A DNA stretch of 64,000 nucleotides from Brevibacterium ihuae (GCF_900184225.1 NZ_FXWZ01000003.1:372001-436000), one strand, 5' to 3'. Shown: positions 25,001-34,342, counted from the stretch's first letter. The notes: generated from the letters alone by a model not told the origin. Made by a program: numbers and translations.

Positions 25001-25585
25001 TCATTCCGCCAGCACGTCTTCGATGAGGCCGCGCAGGGTGGACTCCTCGACGGCGCCGACGACGCGGGCGGCGGGGCGGCCCTCCCGATCGAGGATCACC
25101 GTCGAGGGGGTGGCCTGCGGCGGCAGGATGCTCGAGAGCGCGGCGACCATGGTGCCGTCGGTGTCGAGCATGTTCGGGTAGGGCACGGAGAAGGACTCGA
25201 CGAAGGCCTGCGCGGCCGCCGCCTGATCGCGGACGTTGACGCCGAGGAACACCGTGTCGTCGGCGAACGCCTCGGCGGCGCTGACGAGGTCCGGCGCCTC
25301 CTTGCGGCAGGGCGGGCACGCGGCGTACCAGAGATTGATGACGACGGCCCGCGGGCGCCATCCGGCGAGCGAGGCGGCGGAACCGTCGAGGAGCTCGAAA
25401 TCGAGCTCGAGCGGGGCACCCCTCTCCCCCGCCGGCACCTGGGTGATGACCCCGGTGCCGGAGATGTAGCCCTGTTCGGATCCGGCCTGCTCGGCGAGCG
25501 CGTCGGATTCCGGGGAGCACCCGGCGATCGCGGTCCCGGCGACGGCCGCGGCGGCCCAGGCGAGCAGCTGGCGTCGGCTCGTCAT
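25001..25585 (-). CDS. resA: Thioredoxin-like lipoprotein ResA
   Basis: Extracytoplasmic, membrane-anchored thiol reductase that keeps apocytochrome c cysteines reduced for heme attachment. 194 residues. Arg-rich N terminus, hydrophobic stretch and lipobox AIAGC with Cys23; thioredoxin fold with C90-P-P-C93 in NLWYAACPPCRKE and the cis-Pro in ATPSTVILD. The ATG overlaps the stop of the upstream phosphatase gene by 4 bp (ATGA). Electrons would come from CcdA, encoded immediately downstream. Confidence 0.93.
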   Translation of the reverse strand: MTSRRQLLAWAAAAVAGTAIAGCSPESDALAEQAGSEQGYISGTGVITQVPAGERGAPLELDFELLDGSAASLAGWRPRAVVINLWYAACPPCRKEAPDLVSAAEAFADDTVFLGVNVRDQAAAAQAFVESFSVPYPNMLDTDGTMVAALSSILPPQATPSTVILDREGRPAARVVGAVEESTLRGLIEDVLAE

Positions 25586-26241
25586 GCCCCGGGCACCGCC
25601 CGGGTGGGCTGGAGGTCTGCGCACACGTCCTGGTATTCCACGGCCACCAGTGTGCCGGACTCGAATGTGAATGAGGTGACAGATGCGAGCGCGCACTCCC
25701 GTTTGCGGGGGTCGTGCCACAGCGGGCGGCCCTCCGCGGCGAGGCGGGTGACCCAGATCGGCAGCTGATGGGACACGATGACGCCCTCGGGCGTCCCGGC
25801 GGCCTCGTCGGCGCGCGCTTCGAGCCGGGTCCGCAGGCTCGCCATCGCGGCGCGCACGCGCTTGACCTGGTCGCTGTAGGCCTCGCCCCAGGACGGCCGG
25901 AGCGGGTTGTAGCACCGCACGAGGTTCTCCGGGCTCGCCAGCGTGCCGCGATCGACCTGCTGGCCCTCGAAGGAGTTGCCCGCCTCGAGGACGCGCTCGT
26001 CGATCCGCGGTTCGAGCCGGAGCGCGGCGGCGATCGGGGCCGCGGTCTCCTGGGCGCGCTGGAGCGGCGAGCTCATGAGGAGGCGCACCGAGCGGTCGGG
26101 GGCGGAGTAGAACTCGCCGAGGCGCTCGGCCATCGCCCGGCCGCGCTCGGAGAGTCCGTAGCCGGGGAGCCGGCCGTAGAGGATGCCCTCGGGGTTGTGG
26201 ACCTCGCCGTGGCGGGTGAGGTGGATCGTCACCCGGGTCAT
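25582..26241 (-). CDS. Histidine phosphatase (phosphoglycerate-mutase-like) family protein
   Basis: 219 residues with the RHG catalytic motif at 10-12 (phosphorylated His11), and later conserved arginine ([11 protein letters not shown]) and second histidine ([11 protein letters not shown]). It occupies the same place as M. tuberculosis Rv0525, between hemL and resA, so a role linked to heme or cytochrome assembly has been assumed by context, but the substrate is unknown. It overlaps hemL and resA by 4 bp on each side, showing tight coupling. Confidence 0.88.
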   Translation of the reverse strand: MTRVTIHLTRHGEVHNPEGILYGRLPGYGLSERGRAMAERLGEFYSAPDRSVRLLMSSPLQRAQETAAPIAAALRLEPRIDERVLEAGNSFEGQQVDRGTLASPENLVRCYNPLRPSWGEAYSDQVKRVRAAMASLRTRLEARADEAAGTPEGVIVSHQLPIWVTRLAAEGRPLWHDPRKRECALASVTSFTFESGTLVAVEYQDVCADLQPTRAVPGA

Positions 26242-27575
26242 GCGGGCGCCCCCTGGACACGGGCCGCCGCACGGGCCGCGGCGGGGAGGGCGGCGATGAT
26301 GCGGTCGAGGATCGCATCGGTGTGCGCGAGCGAGAGGAACCACACCTCGAAGGCGCTCGGCGGCAGGTGGATGCCCTGCTCGAGCATCGCGGTGAAGAAC
26401 GCGGAGTAGGCCGCGCCGTCCTGGGAGCGGGCGTCGGCGTAGTCGACGACCTCGCGATCGGTGAAGAAGACCGAGAACATCGAGTTCGCGCTCTGGATGA
26501 CGTGGGGCACCCCCGCGGCGCCGAGCGCCTCGGCGATCGCCGGACGCAGCGCGTCGGCGGCGGTCTCGAGCACGGGGTAGACGTCGAGCTCCTCGGTGAG
26601 GCGCAGCGTCGTGAGCCCGGCGGCGGTGGCGACGGGGTTCCCCGACAGCGTGCCGGCCTGGTAGACCGGCCCTGCCGGGGCGAGGTGGGCCATGACCTCG
26701 CGGCGTCCGCCGAACGCCGCGGCCGGGAAGCCGCCGCCCATGACCTTGCCGAAGGTGAGGAGGTCCGGCGGGCCGTCGGGGTAGCCGCCGCGGTCGAACT
26801 CCCAGCCGTACCACCCGGTGGGGCTCACGCGGAATCCGGTCATCACCTCGTCGGAAATCATCAGCGCGCCGTGCTCATGGGTGAGCGCGCGGATGAGCTG
26901 GGTGAAGCCGTCGCGCGGCGGGACGATGCCCATGTTGCCCGGGCACGCCTCGGTGATGACGCAGGCGATCCGGTCGCCGTGCTCGGCGAACGCCGCGCGG
27001 AGCGCGTCCTGGTCGTTGTACGGCAGGACGATGGTGTCGGCCGCGCTCGCTCCCGTGACACCCGGGGAATCCGGCAGGGAGAAGGTCGCCAGTCCGGAGC
27101 CGGCCTCGGCGAGCAGCGCGTCGACGTGCCCGTGGTAGCAGCCGGCGAACTTCACGACGACGGGACGGCCGGTGCACCCGCGGGCGAGCCGGATCGCCGA
27201 CATCGTCGCCTCGGTGCCCGAGGACACGAGCCGGACCTCGTCGACGGGGTCGATGCGGGCGATGATCGCCTCGGCGAGCAGCACCTCGGTCTCGCTCGGG
27301 GTGCCGAAGGAGAAGCCCTTGGCGGCGGCCTGCTGGACCGCTGCGAGCACCTCGGGGTGGGCGTGGCCGAGGATCATCGGCCCCCAGGAGCCGATGAGGT
27401 CGACGTACTCGTTGCCGTCGACGTCGGTGAGCAGAGCACCCTCGGCCCGGTCGATGAACCTGGGGGTGCCGCCGACGGCGCCGAACGCGCGGACCGGGGA
27501 GTTCACGCCGCCGGGGATCACCGCGGACGCTCGCTCGAACAGGGTCCGGGACCGGTCGATGGACTGCTGGCTCAT
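26238..27575 (-). CDS. hemL: Glutamate-1-semialdehyde 2,1-aminomutase
   Basis: PLP enzyme that makes 5-aminolevulinate in the C5 heme pathway from the product of glutamyl-tRNA reductase. 445 residues. NSPVRAF at 25-31, PLP-binding Lys277 in [12 protein letters not shown], and [10 protein letters not shown] with the cofactor Asp. The ATG has GAGGAG upstream (7-nt spacing). It lies 37 nt after marR and overlaps the phosphatase gene by 4 bp. Confidence 0.96.
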   Translation of the reverse strand: MSQQSIDRSRTLFERASAVIPGGVNSPVRAFGAVGGTPRFIDRAEGALLTDVDGNEYVDLIGSWGPMILGHAHPEVLAAVQQAAAKGFSFGTPSETEVLLAEAIIARIDPVDEVRLVSSGTEATMSAIRLARGCTGRPVVVKFAGCYHGHVDALLAEAGSGLATFSLPDSPGVTGASAADTIVLPYNDQDALRAAFAEHGDRIACVITEACPGNMGIVPPRDGFTQLIRALTHEHGALMISDEVMTGFRVSPTGWYGWEFDRGGYPDGPPDLLTFGKVMGGGFPAAAFGGRREVMAHLAPAGPVYQAGTLSGNPVATAAGLTTLRLTEELDVYPVLETAADALRPAIAEALGAAGVPHVIQSANSMFSVFFTDREVVDYADARSQDGAAYSAFFTAMLEQGIHLPPSAFEVWFLSLAHTDAILDRIIAALPAAARAAARVQGAPA

Positions 27576-27612
27576 GGCGCTCCTCAGTGCGGGGTGCGGG
27601 TTCGGGACGGTG

Positions 27613-28083
27613 TCAGCGGTGCGTGCGCATATGGGCGTTGACGGCGACGAACACGTCCCTCATCGTCTCGATCTGGTGCTCGTCGAGCAAGTCGATGAGG
27701 TGTTCGCGGACGCCGGCGACGTGGATCGGGGCGGCGGCGCGGAGGAGGTCGTAGCCCGCCTCGGTCATCGTGCAGTTGACCCCGCGGCCGTCCTCGGGGA
27801 TCGTGCAGCGGCTCAGCAGACCGCGGCCCTCCATCCGGGACACGATGTGGGTGAGGCGCGAGCGCGACATCCCGACCTCGTCGGCGAGCTGCGCCATCCG
27901 CATGGTGTGCTCGGGCCGCTCGGACAGTCGCACGAGGAGCTCGTACTCCGGCAGGCCGATCGGGTGCGCGGCGCGCAGCTCCTTGTCGAGCTGGCGCTGC
28001 AGGAGCTCATAGGCCTCGACGAGGTTGCGCCACGCGGTCTGCTCCGTGGCATCGAGCCAGCGCGGCTCCTCAGCGGCGGTCAC
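27613..28083 (-). CDS. MarR-family transcriptional regulator within the heme operon
   Basis: 156-residue winged-helix regulator. Recognition region [27 protein letters not shown], then the wing ([19 protein letters not shown]). The GTG start overlaps the hemB stop by 4 bp, so it is translated with hemB. Embedded between hemB and hemL, it may sense heme, a porphyrin or redox state and regulate this operon, but no ligand residues are recognisable. A MarR-type palindrome does occur in the window at 47453, far away. Confidence 0.88.
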   Translation of the reverse strand: MTAAEEPRWLDATEQTAWRNLVEAYELLQRQLDKELRAAHPIGLPEYELLVRLSERPEHTMRMAQLADEVGMSRSRLTHIVSRMEGRGLLSRCTIPEDGRGVNCTMTEAGYDLLRAAAPIHVAGVREHLIDLLDEHQIETMRDVFVAVNAHMRTHR

Positions 28084-29078
28084 CGGGACCGTCCGAGCTC
28101 ACCGGCGACCTCGGCCGCCCAGTAGGTGAGGATCGCATCGGCGCCGGCGCGCTTGAAGGCGACGAGGCTCTCGAGGATCGCGGGCATCCGGTCGATCGCC
28201 CCGGCGCGCGCGGCGAACTCGACCATCGCGTACTCGCCGGAGATCTGGTAGCTCCACACCGGCACCGGGCTCGCCGCGGCGACCTCGGCGAGCACGTCGA
28301 GATAGGGCAGGCCGGGCTTGACCATGACGATGTCGGCGCCCTCGGAGAGGTCGAGCTCGAGCTCGCGCAGCGCCTCGCGGCCGTTCGCCGGATCCTGCTG
28401 GTAGGTGCGCCGGTCGCCCTCGAGCTGGGAGTCGACGGCCTCGCGGAACGGGCCGTAGAAGGCCGAGGCGTACTTCGCGGTGTAGCCGAGCACGATGACG
28501 TCGCTGCGGCCGGCCGCATCGAGCGCGTGGCGCACCGCGGCCACCTGGCCGTCCATCATGCCGGACAGGCCGAGCACCTCGGCCCCGGCCGCCGCCTGCG
28601 CGAGCGCCATCTGCGCGTAGCGGTCGAGCGTCGCGTCGTTGTCGACCTCGCCGTGGGCGTCGAGCACTCCGCAGTGCCCGTGCGAGGTGAACTCGTCGAG
28701 GCAGAGGTCGGCCATGACGACGGTGCGCTCCCCCACGGCGGCGCCCACTGCGGCGATCGCGCGGTTGAGGATGCCGTCGGGGTCCCAGGCTCCGGAGCCG
28801 ACCGCGTCGCGCTCCGCCGGGATGCCGAAGAGCATGATGCCGCCCACCCCGGCATCAGCGGCCGCACGGGCGGCCTCGACGAGGGAGTCGAGCGTGTGCT
28901 GATGGACGCCGGGCATGCCCTGGAGCTCGACCGGCTCGCTCAGCGACTCCTTGACGAACATCGGGAGGACGAGGTCGGCGGCGTGCAGCCGGTGCTCGCT
29001 CACGAGCCGGCGCACGGCGGGCGAGCGCCGCAGCCGGCGCGGACGGGGCGCCCCCGGCGCCAGCGAGTAGTCGCTCAT
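28080..29078 (-). CDS. hemB: Porphobilinogen synthase (delta-aminolevulinic acid dehydratase)
   Basis: Condenses two 5-aminolevulinates into porphobilinogen. 332 residues. The two Schiff-base lysines are present: Lys202 in GYTAKYAS and Lys254 in [11 protein letters not shown]. The metal-site region reads [14 protein letters not shown]: of the three zinc cysteines of Zn-type enzymes, Cys126 and Cys136 are kept but the middle position is Asp128, so metal dependence may be mixed. The ATG has AGGAGGAG upstream, 1 nt after the hemD stop. Confidence 0.96.
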   Translation of the reverse strand: MSDYSLAPGAPRPRRLRRSPAVRRLVSEHRLHAADLVLPMFVKESLSEPVELQGMPGVHQHTLDSLVEAARAAADAGVGGIMLFGIPAERDAVGSGAWDPDGILNRAIAAVGAAVGERTVVMADLCLDEFTSHGHCGVLDAHGEVDNDATLDRYAQMALAQAAAGAEVLGLSGMMDGQVAAVRHALDAAGRSDVIVLGYTAKYASAFYGPFREAVDSQLEGDRRTYQQDPANGREALRELELDLSEGADIVMVKPGLPYLDVLAEVAAASPVPVWSYQISGEYAMVEFAARAGAIDRMPAILESLVAFKRAGADAILTYWAAEVAGELGRSR

Positions 29079-29079
29079 G

Positions 29080-30681
29080 TCATCTCCTCCTGCGAGACGT
29101 CCTGCGCCGCTGCGAGGGACGCAGCGGAGTGCGGTTCGCGGCGATGTCGGCGGTGCGCAGCGTGCGCGCGTGCTCGACGAGGTCGCTGATCAGGGAGCCG
29201 ACGTGCGCCTCGGACGCGATGACGTCGACGGTGAGACCGAGGTCCTCCGCGGTCTGGGCCGTGGCCGGGCCGATGCAGGCGACGACGGTCGCCGGGTGAG
29301 GCTTGCCGGCGATGCCGACGAGGTTGCGCACGGTCGACGACGAGGTGAAGAGCACCGCGTCGAAGTCCCCGCGCTTGATGCTCTCGCGGATCGGCGCGGG
29401 CGGCGGCGCGGCGCGCACGGTCCGGTAGGCGGTGACGTCGTCGACGTCCCACCCGGCCTCGCGCAGTCCGTCGACGAGCACGTCGGTGGCGATGTCGGCG
29501 CGCGGCAGGAGCACCCGGTTGATCGGGTCGCCGGAGGCCTCGAACTCGGGCCAGTCCTCGAGGAGGCCCCGGGCCGACCACTCGCCCGAGGGCACGAGGT
29601 CGGGGGCCACTCCCCAGTCGATGAGCGCCTGAGCGGTGGGCCCGCCCACCGCGGCGATCCTCACCCCGGCCAGGCAGCGGGTGTCGAGGCCGAACTGGGC
29701 GAGCCAGTCGCGCACGGCCCGCACGGCGTTGACCGAGGTGAAGCCCACCCACTGGTAGTCGCCGGTGACGAGCGCACGGATCGCCTTCTCCATCTGGTTC
29801 GGGGTGCGCGGCGGCTGGATCGCGATGGTCGGCACGATCGTCCCCTCGGCACCCCATTCGGCGAGCATCTCCGCGGTCGAGGCGCCCTGCTCGCGGGTGC
29901 GCGGGATGAGCACCTGCCAGCCGAACAGCGGCTTCGTCTCGAACCACGACAGATCCGCGCGCTTCTCGATGCCCTGCCCCATGAGCATGGTGACCTGGTC
30001 GGCGGGGTCGGCGTCGCGCAGCAGGATGGCCGCCGCGGTCGACATCGTCGCCTCGATCGTCATCTGCTGCACGGTGGAGATCTGGGTGGCGAGGAGGACG
30101 GGGGTCTCCTCGGCCCAGCCGTCGGCGAGCAGGGCGCCGAGCGCCTCGATGATCTGCTCGACGCGGCCGCTGATGACGTGCCCGGTGTTGCGGTGCTTGG
30201 AGACGTCGGTATGGGTCTGCGGGCCGGCCTCGACGAAGCGCACGGAGCGCACCCGGTTGGTGGTGATCGGGGTGCCGGTGTAGGCCGACATCGACGAGCT
30301 CGTGCCGACTCCCGGGACGATCTCGAAGTCGACGTCCTGGCGGCGGCAGGCGGCCGCCTCGTCCGTCGTGGTCGAGAACAGGATCCCGTCGTGCGGGACG
30401 AGGCGCACGATCGTGCCGTGCTCGCGGGCGAGCTCGGCGAGCTTCCGGCCGCGGGTCGTCGCCGTCTGACCGAGCTCCTCGGCGTCGACGAGCGGCATGG
30501 TGGGACGGACGAAGGCCTCGACGATCTCGTCGAGCACTCCCGGGTCGCGCACGACGAGCGCGGCGCGCTCGAGCAGCTCCGCGCCCTTGTACGTCATGAG
30601 ACCGGGGTCGCCGGGACCCACGCCGAGGAAGACGACCATCGGCCGGCCCGCGCGGATCCCGCTCATCGGCTCAGCGCTCAT
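29080..30681 (-). CDS. hemD: Uroporphyrinogen-III synthase with degenerate SUMT-like N-terminal domain
   Basis: 533 residues in the actinobacterial HemD layout (as M. tuberculosis Rv0511). Residues 1 to about 255 resemble uroporphyrinogen-III C-methyltransferase ([39 protein letters not shown]), but many SUMT motifs are altered, so methyltransferase activity is doubtful. From about 262 ([14 protein letters not shown]) to about 510 is the uroporphyrinogen-III synthase domain ([50 protein letters not shown]). A basic tail follows. The start overlaps the upstream hemA/hemC fusion by 11 bp. Confidence 0.92.
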   Translation of the reverse strand: MSAEPMSGIRAGRPMVVFLGVGPGDPGLMTYKGAELLERAALVVRDPGVLDEIVEAFVRPTMPLVDAEELGQTATTRGRKLAELAREHGTIVRLVPHDGILFSTTTDEAAACRRQDVDFEIVPGVGTSSSMSAYTGTPITTNRVRSVRFVEAGPQTHTDVSKHRNTGHVISGRVEQIIEALGALLADGWAEETPVLLATQISTVQQMTIEATMSTAAAILLRDADPADQVTMLMGQGIEKRADLSWFETKPLFGWQVLIPRTREQGASTAEMLAEWGAEGTIVPTIAIQPPRTPNQMEKAIRALVTGDYQWVGFTSVNAVRAVRDWLAQFGLDTRCLAGVRIAAVGGPTAQALIDWGVAPDLVPSGEWSARGLLEDWPEFEASGDPINRVLLPRADIATDVLVDGLREAGWDVDDVTAYRTVRAAPPPAPIRESIKRGDFDAVLFTSSSTVRNLVGIAGKPHPATVVACIGPATAQTAEDLGLTVDVIASEAHVGSLISDLVEHARTLRTADIAANRTPLRPSQRRRTSRRRR

Positions 30682-33172
30682 CGTCGCCGCCTTTCCCGCC
30701 GCGTCCGGCGCCGGCGGGAACCGCGGTGCGCGGATCGACGTGGACGGCGGGCGCGTTGGTCCCGGCGGACCCGCCGATCGTGATGCCGAGCGCGGCGAGC
30801 ATCTCGTCGGCGGTCTCGGCGCCGAGCGCGCGGGCGGCGTGGCGGACCTCGGCGCGGGAGACCTCAGCGCTGCGGCGCGGCAGCCGCGCCATCCGGGTGA
30901 CGCGCTGGAGCCGGCCGTCGTCGTCGGCCATGACGCCGGTGATGGAGAGCGAGTGGCCCTCGATCGTCGCGAGCGCGCCGATCGGGGCGGAGCAGCCGGC
31001 CTCGGCCCGCGACAGCACGGCCCGCTCGCTCATCACGGCGAGCGCGGTCGCCTCGTCGTGGATCGATCCGAGGGCGCGGCGGACCTCGGCGTCGAACTCG
31101 CCGAGGTCGGAGTCGACCGAGCGGCACTCGATCGCGAGCGCACCCTGGCCGGGTGCGGGGAGCATGACGGAGGAGTCGATGACGTCGGTGACCTCGGCGA
31201 GCCGGCCGAGTCGGCGGATGCCGGCGGCGGCGAGCACGACGCCGTCGAGCCGACCCTCGGTGACGTGGCGGATCCGGGTGTCGACGTTGCCGCGGACGCC
31301 GCGCACCTCGATGTCGGGGCGGGCGGCGCGCAGCTGGGCGGCGCGGCGCGGCGAGCCCGTGCCGACGCTCGCGCCGGCGGGCAGCTCGGACAGCGACAGT
31401 CCGTCGCGGGCGATAAGGACGTCGGAGGGGTCGACGCGCGGCGGCACCGCGGCGAGCTCGATGCCGGGGGCCGGGGCGGTCGGCAGATCCTTGAGCGAGT
31501 GGACGGCGACGTCGATCTTGCCGGTGAGCAGCGCGGTGCGCACGGCGGACACGAACACGCCGGTGCCGCCCATCTGGGCGAGCGGGTTCATGTTGACGTC
31601 GCCCTCGGTGACGACCTCGACGATCTCGACCCGCCAGCCGGTCTGGGCGGCGATCTGCTGGGCGATCGCGGTCGACTGCGAGCGGGCGAGCATCGAGCGC
31701 CGGGTGCCGAGCCGCAGGGTGCGGCCGGTGGGGTTCTTCGGCTCGACGACGTCGAGGGTGTGGTCGGCAACGGGCCGCAGGCCGTCGGCGGCGACGTAGT
31801 GGTTGTCGCGGGCGGCGACGGCCGGGACGCCGGGGGCGCTGACGGTGACCTTCGAGCGGTCGATGCCGTCGGGGCGCGGCTTCGCGGACAGGTCGAACAG
31901 CGTGGTGAGAGCGGCGGCGTAGTCGACCTCGCCGTCGGCCGCGGAGAGCTCCTTGACCTTGACCGTGGGGGTGTGGATGATCTTGTCCACCGCGCGCGCG
32001 AGCGACTTCCGGATCTCGCCGAGCGCCCGGTCGTCGACGGCGTCGCCGAGCTTCCTCCGGAGGCGCTCGAACTCGGCGGCGACGGTCGCCTCGGCCTGCG
32101 AGCGCAGGGCGGTGACGGTGGGCGCGATGGCGCGGGCCCGCCGGCCTGCGGCGAGCTCCTCCATCTCGGTGCGGATGATCGAGCGCACCTCGGTGATGAC
32201 CTCGACGACGCCGGAGTCGGTGCGATGACCGGTGTCGGCGAACATCGCCGAGAGGTCCTCGAGGCCGATGAGGCGGATGTGCGGCAGCTCCTCGACGTCG
32301 GGGGAGATGTCGTGGGGCAGGGCGAGGTCGACGAGGAACTTGTTCGGCTGATCGTCGAGGTCCTGCTGCATGCCCGCAATGATCTGCTCCTGGCCGAGCA
32401 CGGTGCCGCGGGAGCCGGTGACGGAGACGATGAGGTCCGCGTCGGCGATCTCGCGGGCGAGGGTGTGCTCGTCGAGCACGATCGCGCGCCCGCCCACGGG
32501 TGCGACGAGGCGCTCGGCGCGCTCGAGGGTGCGGTTGATCACGGTGATCCGGTTGACCCCGCGGCGGTGGAGGGTGGCGACGGTGAGGCCGGACATCGCG
32601 CCCGCCCCGACGACGAGGGCGTCGACCTGCTCGAGCGGACCGATGTGGGGGACGGCCGCGGCGAGCGCGGTGTCGAGCAGCGACTGCGAGACGCTGTCGA
32701 GGGCGGTCTCGGAATGGGCGCGCTTGCCGACCCGCAGCGCCTGCTGCATCGCCTGCGAGAGGTCGCCGGTGAGATGCCCGGCGTCCTGCGAATCGGTGAA
32801 CGACTGCCGGAGCTGGCCGAGGATCTGCGATTCGCCGAGCGCCATCGAGTCGAGCCCGGTGGCGAGGGTGAGCAGGTGCTCCATTGCCTTCTCGTCGAAG
32901 TAGACGTAGACGTGGTGGGCGAGCTCGTCCCAGGGCAGTCCGACGGTCTCGACGAGGGCGGACCCGAGATCGGCGAGCCCGCCGTGGAAGGCCGCGACGT
33001 CGGCGACGATCTCGAGCCGGTTGCAGGTGGCGAGCACGGCGGCCCCGGAGACGTACTTCCCCGCGAGCGCACGGTCGACGAGCGCGTCCGCGCCGGAGGT
33101 GTCGAGCGCGATCGCGTCGAGCACCGACATCGGCGCCGAGCGGTGGGAGATTCCCAGGACGAGGAGGGTCAC
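30671..33172 (-). CDS. hemA-hemC: Fused glutamyl-tRNA reductase - hydroxymethylbilane synthase
   Basis: A single 833-residue frame carries two consecutive-pathway enzymes. Residues 1 to about 460: HemA, with GISHRSAP, the nucleophile Cys50 in ATCNRLEI, a Rossmann domain (ALVVGAGAMSGLTVATL) and the C-terminal dimerisation helices (ALTTLFDLS). About 460-483 is a linker. From about 484 to 800: HemC, starting LRLGTRRSMLARSQS, with VAVHSLKDLPT (catalytic Asp) and the dipyrromethane-attachment Cys727 in AGCSAPIGA. A Gly-rich tail ends the chain. I translated the junction by hand: no stop, and no ATG, GTG or TTG within the linker that could start hemC. The GTG start overlaps the rex stop by 4 bp. 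HemL and HemB, acting between the two, are encoded downstream. Confidence 0.92.
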   Translation of the reverse strand: MTLLVLGISHRSAPMSVLDAIALDTSGADALVDRALAGKYVSGAAVLATCNRLEIVADVAAFHGGLADLGSALVETVGLPWDELAHHVYVYFDEKAMEHLLTLATGLDSMALGESQILGQLRQSFTDSQDAGHLTGDLSQAMQQALRVGKRAHSETALDSVSQSLLDTALAAAVPHIGPLEQVDALVVGAGAMSGLTVATLHRRGVNRITVINRTLERAERLVAPVGGRAIVLDEHTLAREIADADLIVSVTGSRGTVLGQEQIIAGMQQDLDDQPNKFLVDLALPHDISPDVEELPHIRLIGLEDLSAMFADTGHRTDSGVVEVITEVRSIIRTEMEELAAGRRARAIAPTVTALRSQAEATVAAEFERLRRKLGDAVDDRALGEIRKSLARAVDKIIHTPTVKVKELSAADGEVDYAAALTTLFDLSAKPRPDGIDRSKVTVSAPGVPAVAARDNHYVAADGLRPVADHTLDVVEPKNPTGRTLRLGTRRSMLARSQSTAIAQQIAAQTGWRVEIVEVVTEGDVNMNPLAQMGGTGVFVSAVRTALLTGKIDVAVHSLKDLPTAPAPGIELAAVPPRVDPSDVLIARDGLSLSELPAGASVGTGSPRRAAQLRAARPDIEVRGVRGNVDTRIRHVTEGRLDGVVLAAAGIRRLGRLAEVTDVIDSSVMLPAPGQGALAIECRSVDSDLGEFDAEVRRALGSIHDEATALAVMSERAVLSRAEAGCSAPIGALATIEGHSLSITGVMADDDGRLQRVTRMARLPRRSAEVSRAEVRHAARALGAETADEMLAALGITIGGSAGTNAPAVHVDPRTAVPAGAGRGGKGGDDER

Positions 33173-33849
33173 TGCCGATCCCTGCTTTCTGCCGCCGTGT
33201 AATGGGCGAGCACCTGAAGTTCGGTGGCCATGTCCACGTGACGGACGTGGACGTCCGGGGGAACGGAGAGCACGACGGGAGCGAAGCTCATGAGGCCGCG
33301 GATGCCTGCGGCAGCTGCGGCGTCGGCGGCGGCCTGGGCGGACGCGGCGGGGACCGCGATGACGAGGTGTTCGATGCCCTCGGCCTCGACGACCTCGGCG
33401 AGCCGGGACATCGGCGCGACGTCGACGCCGCCCACGGCGGTGCCGATGACTCCGGGATCGACGTCGAAGACGCCGTGGAGCGCGAATCCGCGCTCGGGGA
33501 TGCCGGCGTAGTCCGCGAGCGCGGAGCCGAGGCGGCCGGCACCGACGATCCCGATCCGGCGGATGCGGTCGACGCCGAGGAAGCCGCGGATGGTGGCGGC
33601 GAGCGCCGTGCAGTCGTAGCCGACGCCCCGTCGACCGGCGGATTCGAGGTGGCTGAGATCGCGTCGGAGGATCGCCGAGCGGACCCCGCACATCCCGGCG
33701 AGCTCCTCGCTCGAGACCGTGGTCGTCTGCCGGCCGATGAGCGCCTCGAGCGCCTGGAGATAGCCGGGCAGCCGGGTGACGACGGGCGCCGGAACAGCGC
33801 GCGCGGGCATGCCGGGCCGGGGATCCGGCCTGGACACGGTATCCACCAC
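33169..33849 (-). CDS. rex: Redox-sensing transcriptional repressor Rex
   Basis: About 226 residues. N-terminal winged helix (LPGYLQALEALIGRQTTTVS, then VRSAILRRDLSHL), then an NAD(H)-binding Rossmann domain with IGIVGAGRLGSALADY. Rex releases DNA when NADH is high, derepressing respiratory genes. The GTG at 33849 is preferred over 33858 because AGGAG lies 8 nt upstream of it and overlaps the other. First regulatory gene of the heme/cytochrome run, 4-bp overlap with hemA/hemC. I could not find a convincing Rex operator near the promoter. Confidence 0.9.
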   Translation of the reverse strand: MVDTVSRPDPRPGMPARAVPAPVVTRLPGYLQALEALIGRQTTTVSSEELAGMCGVRSAILRRDLSHLESAGRRGVGYDCTALAATIRGFLGVDRIRRIGIVGAGRLGSALADYAGIPERGFALHGVFDVDPGVIGTAVGGVDVAPMSRLAEVVEAEGIEHLVIAVPAASAQAAADAAAAAGIRGLMSFAPVVLSVPPDVHVRHVDMATELQVLAHYTAAESRDRQ

Positions 33850-33885
33850 CGCTGTCACTCCTGTTCCGTGTGTCCGTCCGCCGAT

Positions 33886-34143
33886 TCAGGCCCGGCGGGC
33901 GAGGATCGCGTCGAGCGCCCGGGAGAGCCGGCCCGGGTCGACGCGATGGAAGCTGTGCTGGCGCCCGTCGAGGAGCACCACCGGCACGTCCCAGCCGTAC
34001 CGGTCCTGCAGCTCGGGATCGGCGTCGACGTCGACCTCGGTCACGGTGACGTCCCGCGCGCCGATCCCGGTTGTCACCTGCTCCCGCGCGGTCTCGCACA
34101 GATGGCAGCCGTCACGGGTGAGGAAGGTGAGTTCGACGCTCAT
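33886..34143 (-). CDS. Glutaredoxin-family protein
   Basis: 85-residue thioredoxin-fold protein, with the redox motif C-H-L-C in TRDGCHLCETAR and the cis-Pro in DVPVVLLDG. The DUF836/glutaredoxin-like group precedes hemA in mycobacteria as well (Rv0508). Likely a thiol-disulfide protein; the partner is unknown. GGAGGAG lies 4 nt before the ATG. Apparent first gene of the 12-gene minus-strand run, 36 nt before rex. Confidence 0.85.
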   Translation of the reverse strand: MSVELTFLTRDGCHLCETAREQVTTGIGARDVTVTEVDVDADPELQDRYGWDVPVVLLDGRQHSFHRVDPGRLSRALDAILARRA

Positions 34144-34199
34144 GGCGCTCCTCCGGATCTCCGGGCGACGGCTCCCGCCGCGGGCACGGCACTACGAAG

Positions 34200-34222
34200 C
34201 CCCGTCGGCGCATCCGACGGGG
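34200..34222 (-). terminator. Hairpin terminator after the bS22 gene
   Basis: Perfect 9-bp arms CCCCGTCGG (34200-34208) and CCGACGGGG (34214-34222) with a 5-nt loop, 21 nt past the bS22 stop, separating it from the heme run. Confidence 0.7.
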
Positions 34223-34243
34223 GTCCGGGCCGCACCTTCGCGG

Positions 34244-34342
34244 TTACTTCTTGTTGCGACGCTGGTGGCGGGTCTTGCGAAGCAGCTTGCGATGCTTCTT
34301 CTTGGCCATACGCTTGCGACGCTTCTTGATGACTGAACCCAC
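34244..34342 (-). CDS. bS22-type ribosome-associated micro-protein (AURKAIP1/COX24 domain)
   Basis: Only 32 residues, about half of them Lys/Arg: MGSVIKKRRKRMAKKKHRKL and then LRKTRHQRRNKK. This is the actinobacterial AURKAIP1/COX24-domain protein (M. tuberculosis Rv0500B), seen bound to the small subunit in mycobacterial ribosome structures and named bS22. The GTG start has GAGGAG 5 nt upstream. It has its own promoter (TAGAAT, 34410-34415) and terminator. Size and composition match the family closely. Confidence 0.93.
   Translation of the reverse strand: MGSVIKKRRKRMAKKKHRKLLRKTRHQRRNKK

Noticed and set aside
26242..26814. N-terminal extension of the histidine phosphatase frame
   Set aside because: Shadow of hemL; the RHG motif lies 10 residues after the ATG at 26241, as expected for the family.
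31700..31800. A separate start for hemC
   Set aside because: No ATG, GTG or TTG and no SD in the linker; the first Met lies inside the conserved GTRRSMLARS motif, too late for a functional start.
30497..33202. 901-codon open frame opposite hemA/hemC and hemD
   Set aside because: Low-complexity shadow of well-supported genes; composition is repetitive V/G/D/R/L with no motif.
33173..34099. Possible 300-residue N-terminal extension of the HemA-HemC frame
   Set aside because: The extension is Arg/Pro/Gly-rich shadow of rex; the GTG at 33172 with a GTGA overlap and HemA N-terminal homology sets the true start.
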